Below, in pieces: positions 14,544 to 19,523 of a stretch of DNA of 19,523 nt; the stretch's first letter is position 1, and each line of letters starts with the position of its first letter. The DNA comes from an uncultured Anaerolineae bacterium (GTDB lineage Bacteria > Chloroflexota > Anaerolineae > Anaerolineales > Villigracilaceae), in assembly GCA_903854805.1 (NCBI GenBank), contig CAINXK010000051.1, forward strand, positions 1 to 19,523, given 5' to 3'. The notes under the pieces were generated by a model. It saw only the letters and a program-made list of their open reading frames with translations. It ran no database searches and was not told the DNA's origin. Made by a program: the position numbers and the translations under genes.

Positions 14544-17500
14544 ATGCAGATCAAAAAATGGTTATCATCCACCCAGGTTCGTTATAATTTAATCGGTTTT
14601 GGCTTTGGTATTATGTTTCCAGTGTGGGGCTTTATTATCGAAGTTATGTCGATGGGGCTCCCATTTAACCTGACTTCATTTGTGCTGGTTCAAAATACCC
14701 ATGCGGTCATGTGGTTGCTTGAGACAGCGCCATTATTTCTCGGGATTTCATTCGCACTGGCAGGTTGGCGGCAGGTACAGTTAGAAAAATTTTCTGCCAA
14801 TCTAGATCAAAGGCTTAAAGATGGTAAGGCAGATCTGCTTTTAGCGAATTCCAAGCTTGAGCAGGATGCGATTGTTCGTAAACAGTTCGAATCTGTGATC
14901 GAGCGCGGAAAAAAAGAGTGGGAAGCAATTTTTGACTCGATTTCGGATTTGATCTTTATGGTGGATTCGGATGGCATTGTCATGCGCTGTAACCGCGCCG
15001 TGGTTGAGAGTTTTAAAATTCCTTTTTCCGAAATTACCGGAAAACCATTGGCCGGGTTGATTAATCCAGATAATCCGCTGGCTGAATTAAGGCTGGGGCT
15101 TACTGAAATTCCCCAAGTGGCTGGTAATTACTATGATCTATCTGCCAAAATATTTGAGTTGGATCGTGGGGTTGAGCGGAAAATCTATGTATTCCATGAT
15201 ATGACCCAGCGTAAACTGGCTGAAGATGCCCTGGAAGACGAACGTAATCTGCTGAGGACTCTTATCGATAACATCCCTGACCGAGTCTATGCTAAAGATA
15301 CCCAGGGAAGAAAAAATTTAGCCAACAGTGCTGATTGGCGGGCTTGTGGTGGAAGTTCGGCTCAGGATGTTCTCGGAAAGACTGATTTTGACATCTATCC
15401 GTCCGAGCAGGCTGCTCAATATTGGGCAGTTGATAAGGCTGTGATCGATTCTGGGATACCAGTATCAAATCTTGAGGAGCCTGGCCGAGATGGAAATGGC
15501 AATCCTGTTTGGATTTTGACAACCAAAGCCCCGTTACATGATACTAAAGGCCAGGTTTTCGGGCTGGTAGGGATAGGTAGGGATATTACCGAGAAAAAGC
15601 GAGCTGATGCGGAACTTCTTCAGGAGAAACAATTTCTTGAGGCCCTTAATCTGAACAGCCCGGTCGCAATTGTCGTTCTGGATGAAGACAATCGGATTGT
15701 CTCTAACAACCCGGCTTTTGAAGAGTTATATCGTTATAGCCCTCTGGAAATAATCGGGAAAAATCTTGATGATTTGATTGCCAGCCCAGAAACACTTGCC
15801 GAAGCGTTAAAGTTTACCCAACAGGCCAAGGTTTCTTCTGTACATACTATTGGAAAACGGCGCAGAAAAGACGGGGGACTTGTGACTGTCGAAATATTTG
15901 GCGTGCCAGTAATGGTGGCTGGTAAAAAGGCTGGCACATTGGCAATTTATCACGACATCACTGAGTTGGACAAGGCTCGTAAAGAAGCCGAACAGGCCAA
16001 CCGTGCGAAAAGCGAATTTCTCGCGAATATGAGCCACGAAATTCGGACCCCCATGAATGGGGTTATTGGCATGCTTGAATTGGCACTCGATACTGCTCTT
16101 TCTGATGAGCAGCGTGATTACCTCAGTGTCTCGTTGCAGAGCGCAGAGACATTGCTGACGCTCATCAATGACATTCTCGATTTTTCCAAGATCGAAGCCC
16201 AGAAGCTGGAATTTGATTCGATTGACTTTGATTTGCGGACTACAGTTGAAGATGTCAGCCAGATGATGGCCAAGCGTGCTCAGGATAAAGGTTTGGAACT
16301 GGTCTGCCTGGTTCACCCAGACCTGGAGACTGAGCTAAAAGGCGATCCGGCCCGTTTGCGCCAGGTATTAGTAAATCTGATTGGAAATGCGATCAAATTT
16401 ACGCATGAAGGCGAAATTGTCATTCGGGCAGAACCAGTTAAAGAGATGGATAGCCATGCCAGCATCACTTTTTCAGTTCAGGATACCGGTATTGGTATCC
16501 CGGCGGATCGCCTGGCCGCTGTGTTTGATCGCTTTACCCAGGCAGATGGCTCCACAACCCGCAAATATGGTGGCACCGGATTGGGATTGACAATCAGCAA
16601 ACAGCTGGTGGAAGCCATGGGCGGCCAAATTGGTGTCAATAGCGGCGCCGGAATTGGCAGTACCTTCTGGTTTACGCTTTCGTTCCAAAAACAGTTGGAA
16701 AAGAAGATTAAGACCCAGGCTTCGCTGGCTGCCAGCCTGGCCTTGGATTTCAGCGATTTACGAGTACTCGGGATTGATGATAACGCCACCAACCGCAAGG
16801 TGCTAACCAAAATGGTGGAGGGGTTCGGCTGTCGTATTGAGACTGCTTCGAGCGGGGCAAAGGGGCTTGAAATGTTGCACACTGCCCATCGCGCAGGTGA
16901 CCCATTCAAGGTCGTATTACTGGATATGCAGATGCCGGGTATGGATGGCGAGCAAACTGCTTCGGCGATTAAGAAAGACCCGTTAGTTAGTGAAACCCAG
17001 ATCATCGTGTTGACCTCCATGGGCCAGCGGGGTGATGCTGCCCGCCTTGAAGCCCTGGGTTGCGCCGCTTATCTTCTAAAGCCGGTTAAACAAAATATGT
17101 TGTATGATACTTTGCGTACCGTGCTTGGCCGTTCGGATATAGTGGAGCCTCGTCTGGTTACCCAACACCTGATTTCAGAACATAACCGCCAGGGGTTGCA
17201 TATCTTGCTCGCTGAAGATAATTCCATCAACCAGAAATTGGCAATGATTTTGCTGCAAAAAGCTGGTTATTCAGTCGATGCAGTTGATAATGGCGCCCAA
17301 GCTGTGGAGAAAGCAAAAACTGGCAAATACAACATAGTTCTTATGGATGTGCAAATGCCAGACATGGATGGGTTTGAAGCCACTCAGCTCATCCGTCAAT
17401 GGGATGCCGAGCGAGGGATGCACATTCCGATCATCGCCATGACCGCTCATGCGCTCAAGGGGGACCGGGAATTGTGCATCGAAGCCGGGATGGATGATTA

Positions 17501-18086
17501 CGTCACGAAACCTTTGGAATCTAAAGTATTATTTGCTGTTATTGATCGCTGGATACAGCCTGAAAGCCGGGATGGTCAGCAAACAGTTGCTGAGAATGAT
17601 TTGCAAGATTATTCAGGTGCGACAGATCAGTTCGTTGTCAAAGTTGATATGGATTTCGATGATGGGCTTTTCGGCGAAGTGGAAGAATTGTCAATGTCTC
17701 TTGAAACAAAGCCCGGCATTAGCCTGCCGGTGGATTATAGTGGTGAAGATCCGATGGATCTCTCTACTGCACTACCACGGTTCTTCAATGACAATAGTTT
17801 TTTTGTAGAAATGTGTACAGACCTGGTTAAACATATGCCAGAACGTCTGCAAGAGATCAACCAGGCTTTGCAGGCGAACAACGCAAATGATCTCCAGCGC
17901 TATGCTCATAATTTGAAAGGTGTTTCTGCCAACTTTAGTGCTGGGCCCGTTTCAAAGTTGGCAGAACAGATTGAGGCCATTGGAAGAAGCGAAGATATTA
18001 CGAATGCTGGCTTACTCGTTAAGCAATTGGAAGCGGAAGTAGCCCGTCTCATTATATATTGTGACCAGGAACTTGGAGTGAAATAA
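14544..18086 (+). CDS. Membrane-anchored hybrid histidine kinase (PAS x3, HisKA, HATPase, REC x2, HPt)
   Basis: The 1180-residue protein has two N-terminal hydrophobic segments (about 13-37 and 53-75), then a coiled stretch. Three PAS-type domains follow (about 120-225, 228-350, 355-475; the second ends GLVGIGRDITEKK, the third AIYHDITEL). HisKA carries histidine 498 in NMSHEIRTPMNG. The ATPase domain has NLIGNAIKFT, DTGIGIP, FDRFTQAD and GGTGLGLTIS. The first receiver has aspartate 794 in LLDMQMPGMDG and lysine in LLKPV. The second has aspartate 935 in LMDVQMPDMDG and lysine in VTKPLE. A C-terminal HPt has histidine 1122 in AHNLKG. This is the full tripartite, BarA-like phosphorelay in one chain, with an extra receiver, and every catalytic residue checked is present. 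The only partner in its operon is the REC-CpaE protein 8 nt downstream, a likely final phosphate acceptor. The signal sensed by the PAS domains is unknown. Confidence 0.92.
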   Translation: MQIKKWLSSTQVRYNLIGFGFGIMFPVWGFIIEVMSMGLPFNLTSFVLVQNTHAVMWLLETAPLFLGISFALAGWRQVQLEKFSANLDQRLKDGKADLLLANSKLEQDAIVRKQFESVIERGKKEWEAIFDSISDLIFMVDSDGIVMRCNRAVVESFKIPFSEITGKPLAGLINPDNPLAELRLGLTEIPQVAGNYYDLSAKIFELDRGVERKIYVFHDMTQRKLAEDALEDERNLLRTLIDNIPDRVYAKDTQGRKNLANSADWRACGGSSAQDVLGKTDFDIYPSEQAAQYWAVDKAVIDSGIPVSNLEEPGRDGNGNPVWILTTKAPLHDTKGQVFGLVGIGRDITEKKRADAELLQEKQFLEALNLNSPVAIVVLDEDNRIVSNNPAFEELYRYSPLEIIGKNLDDLIASPETLAEALKFTQQAKVSSVHTIGKRRRKDGGLVTVEIFGVPVMVAGKKAGTLAIYHDITELDKARKEAEQANRAKSEFLANMSHEIRTPMNGVIGMLELALDTALSDEQRDYLSVSLQSAETLLTLINDILDFSKIEAQKLEFDSIDFDLRTTVEDVSQMMAKRAQDKGLELVCLVHPDLETELKGDPARLRQVLVNLIGNAIKFTHEGEIVIRAEPVKEMDSHASITFSVQDTGIGIPADRLAAVFDRFTQADGSTTRKYGGTGLGLTISKQLVEAMGGQIGVNSGAGIGSTFWFTLSFQKQLEKKIKTQASLAASLALDFSDLRVLGIDDNATNRKVLTKMVEGFGCRIETASSGAKGLEMLHTAHRAGDPFKVVLLDMQMPGMDGEQTASAIKKDPLVSETQIIVLTSMGQRGDAARLEALGCAAYLLKPVKQNMLYDTLRTVLGRSDIVEPRLVTQHLISEHNRQGLHILLAEDNSINQKLAMILLQKAGYSVDAVDNGAQAVEKAKTGKYNIVLMDVQMPDMDGFEATQLIRQWDAERGMHIPIIAMTAHALKGDRELCIEAGMDDYVTKPLESKVLFAVIDRWIQPESRDGQQTVAENDLQDYSGATDQFVVKVDMDFDDGLFGEVEELSMSLETKPGISLPVDYSGEDPMDLSTALPRFFNDNSFFVEMCTDLVKHMPERLQEINQALQANNANDLQRYAHNLKGVSANFSAGPVSKLAEQIEAIGRSEDITNAGLLVKQLEAEVARLIIYCDQELGVK

Positions 18087-18094
18087 AAACCATC

Positions 18095-19321
18095 ATGACA
18101 CATGTACTTGTTATTGACGATGAAGTTATTTTCCACAACTTGGTGACTCGCGCCCTCGAGGGGTTCAATTTTCAAATTACCACGGCTGCAAATGGGACCA
18201 CTGGCCTTTTTCTGGCGCGCTCGATCCGGCCTGATATCATTATTACTGATGTAATGATGCCAGATATCATTGGTTATGAAGTTGTAAAAAGCCTAAGGCG
18301 CGAACCTGAATTTGCACATACTCCCATTCTTATGTTAACAGCCCAAGCGGGCCTTCAGGATAAGCTCAGCGCTTTTGAAGCTGGGGCCGATGACCATCTG
18401 ACCAAGCCTTTTGAGCCGGCAGAATTGGCTGCTCGGGTGGTTGTGCTGTTGCGCCGTGCAGATGCAGTCAAGACGGCGGTTGCGCAATCTCCTTTCGCCG
18501 CGATCCGAGAAGATGCACGCATGATTGCTGTGCATAGTTTGCGTGGAGGTGCTGGTTCTTCCAGTCTGGCTGTAAATTTGGCGCTGGGTTTGCAGGGGTT
18601 GTGGAAAGGCTCCACCAATTTGGTAGACCTGACCATGATGGCTGGGCAGGTTGCGCTGATGCTAAATGCTTCACTCAAGCGTACCTGGGCCGATATTGCT
18701 CGATACAATCAGGTTGAACTGGATACAGATGTTGTCACATCCATCATCTCGAAGCACGAAAGTGGCCTGGATTTTATAGCTGCGCCAACTTTGCCGACTG
18801 ATGCTGAAATGATTAAAAATGAAACCCTGGGTGAAGCTCTGCGCCAGATAAAAAAGCGTTATGATTACGTAGTTGCAGACCTGCCGCATGATTTTCATGA
18901 GGCAACCCTGCAGGCTCTGGATATGGCTGACTTGATCTTGATGGTTGCGACCCCGGATATGGCTTCGGTACGGGCTAGCGCAGCAGCGCTGGATACATAT
19001 AAAAAACTGGGGTATCCAACAGATCGGATCCGCCTGGTTATTAATGCTACATTTCCTCGTCTGGGGTTGCAACATGAAAAAATTGCAGCCGGGTTGGGGA
19101 TCCCGGTCTCCGTGATCATCCCTTATGCCCCGGATTTGTTTGTAGAGGCCATTAATGCGGGAAAGCCTTTTATTTCCAACAAGCCAGCTGACCCAATTTC
19201 AGAATTACTCGAAGATTACGCTTTTAACATCAGTAAACCTGCCCATAAGAAATCCAGACCGGATAGTCCATCTGAAGCCTGGCTGCGGGTTTACAAACGT
19301 TATAATGAACGGCGAAAATGA
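18095..19321 (+). CDS. Receiver domain fused to CpaE/MinD-like domain with degenerate P-loop
   Basis: The 408 residues begin with a receiver (VLVIDDE, aspartate 52 in IITDVMMPDIIG, lysine in DDHLTKPFEP). From about 143 comes a ParA/MinD-superfamily domain of CpaE/TadZ type. The deviant Walker A, normally KGGxGKS/T, reads RGGAGSSS (150-157), so both lysines are replaced. The Walker B-like strand YVVADLP has aspartate 262. CpaE/TadZ proteins place pilus machinery or other complexes at the cell pole, and loss of the P-loop lysine is common among them, so ATP hydrolysis is unlikely while binding is possible. It starts 8 nt after the hybrid kinase stop, so it is the same operon and probably receives its phosphate. 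A GGAG at 18075-18078 is too far (16 nt) to be a normal ribosome binding site, so translation may depend on the upstream gene. The last 30 residues are basic. Confidence 0.88.
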   Translation: MTHVLVIDDEVIFHNLVTRALEGFNFQITTAANGTTGLFLARSIRPDIIITDVMMPDIIGYEVVKSLRREPEFAHTPILMLTAQAGLQDKLSAFEAGADDHLTKPFEPAELAARVVVLLRRADAVKTAVAQSPFAAIREDARMIAVHSLRGGAGSSSLAVNLALGLQGLWKGSTNLVDLTMMAGQVALMLNASLKRTWADIARYNQVELDTDVVTSIISKHESGLDFIAAPTLPTDAEMIKNETLGEALRQIKKRYDYVVADLPHDFHEATLQALDMADLILMVATPDMASVRASAAALDTYKKLGYPTDRIRLVINATFPRLGLQHEKIAAGLGIPVSVIIPYAPDLFVEAINAGKPFISNKPADPISELLEDYAFNISKPAHKKSRPDSPSEAWLRVYKRYNERRK

Positions 19322-19523
19322 TCTAACAAGCCTGGATAATCGCGACCACCTGCGTAAGTGTCAGCCGGGTTGGGCTTGCCCTGCAGTTGGTTATAATTGA
19401 GCGACGGCGTTTGGCTTGCGCAAATACAACTAAAAAAAACCTTACGGACCTGTTTTCTACAGGGATTTTGGCAAAATATTTTGATGTCAAAAAGGTTTTG
19501 CTGATCCCCCTTGTGGGCGCTGG
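19322..19523 (+). other. intergenic tail with possible start of a truncated gene
   Basis: One frame is open from 19327 to the window edge. Its last part reads NLTDLFSTGILAKYFDVKKV and then LLIPLVGAG, which could be the hydrophobic N-terminus of a membrane or exported protein. The only available starts are TTG codons (19411, 19468) without well-spaced ribosome binding sites, so I do not call a gene. A small CCTGT/ACAGG hairpin (19449-19463) is followed only by GATTTTGG, too weak to call a terminator. No clear terminator for the hybrid kinase operon was found. Confidence 0.3.
19370..19397 (+). promoter_or_regulatory. candidate promoter downstream of the REC-CpaE gene
   Basis: A perfect TATAAT (19392-19397) follows a weak TTGGGC (19370-19375) with a 16-nt spacer. 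It would start a transcript near 19404 reading towards the window end, consistent with a new gene beginning there. Confidence 0.35.

Noticed and set aside
16478..17020. A 180-residue minus-strand open frame inside the hybrid kinase
   Set aside because: It is antisense to the conserved HATPase and first receiver domains and looks like a reading-frame shadow.

Overview
The window looks like a piece of bacterial chromosome of moderate GC content, judged by eye to be a little under 50 percent. It most resembles an Anaerolineae-type Chloroflexota. That assignment is an inference from gene style: very large TPR proteins, REC-HisKA hybrids without membrane segments, a REC-CpaE fusion, an MraZ-like protein away from the cell-division cluster, and a Chloroflexota-like CGCGG palindromic repeat. 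No rRNA, tRNA, transposase or CRISPR array is visible.

Layout. Bases 1-883 hold no convincing gene. They carry a REP-like hairpin element (27-107), a perfect 26-bp palindrome (457-482), three GTGGAA motifs and a terminator-like hairpin pointing left (716-741). From 884 to 9817 five genes run on the plus strand with gaps of 45, -8, 11 and 12 nt, so they are probably one operon: an MraZ-like protein, a P-loop ATPase, a 14-TPR protein whose start overlaps the ATPase stop, a TPR-ParB fusion, and a 941-residue TPR protein with a long acidic linker. After a 184-nt gap with a strong hairpin-plus-T-run comes an SH3-like/C39-like cysteine peptidase (10002-11369), which has no visible signal peptide.

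A 21-bp perfect stem (11413-11457) separates this peptidase from two convergent minus-strand genes. These are a REC-histidine kinase and a GAF-PAS-histidine kinase, overlapping by 8 nt (14190 down to 11451). A 350-nt divergent regulatory region follows. Next come a membrane-anchored, BarA-like hybrid kinase (PAS x3, HisKA, HATPase, REC x2, HPt) and, 8 nt later, a REC domain fused to a CpaE/MinD-like domain with a degenerate P-loop. The last 200 nt have a TATAAT box and an open frame running off the end.

How the parts may fit together. The right half (11451-19321) is a signalling cluster: three histidine kinases, four receiver domains, one HPt domain and one CpaE-like output, enough for a multistep phosphorelay. 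The left half is the less familiar part. An intact ATPase is translationally coupled to a TPR protein, and both are co-transcribed with a TPR-ParB fusion and another TPR protein. One roughly 100-residue, three-TPR cassette recurs six times across three adjacent genes, which points to duplication in place and to shared or mutual binding partners. I do not recognise this operon as a named system and assign it no function beyond an ATP-driven, TPR-scaffolded complex with a possible DNA-binding ParB-like arm.
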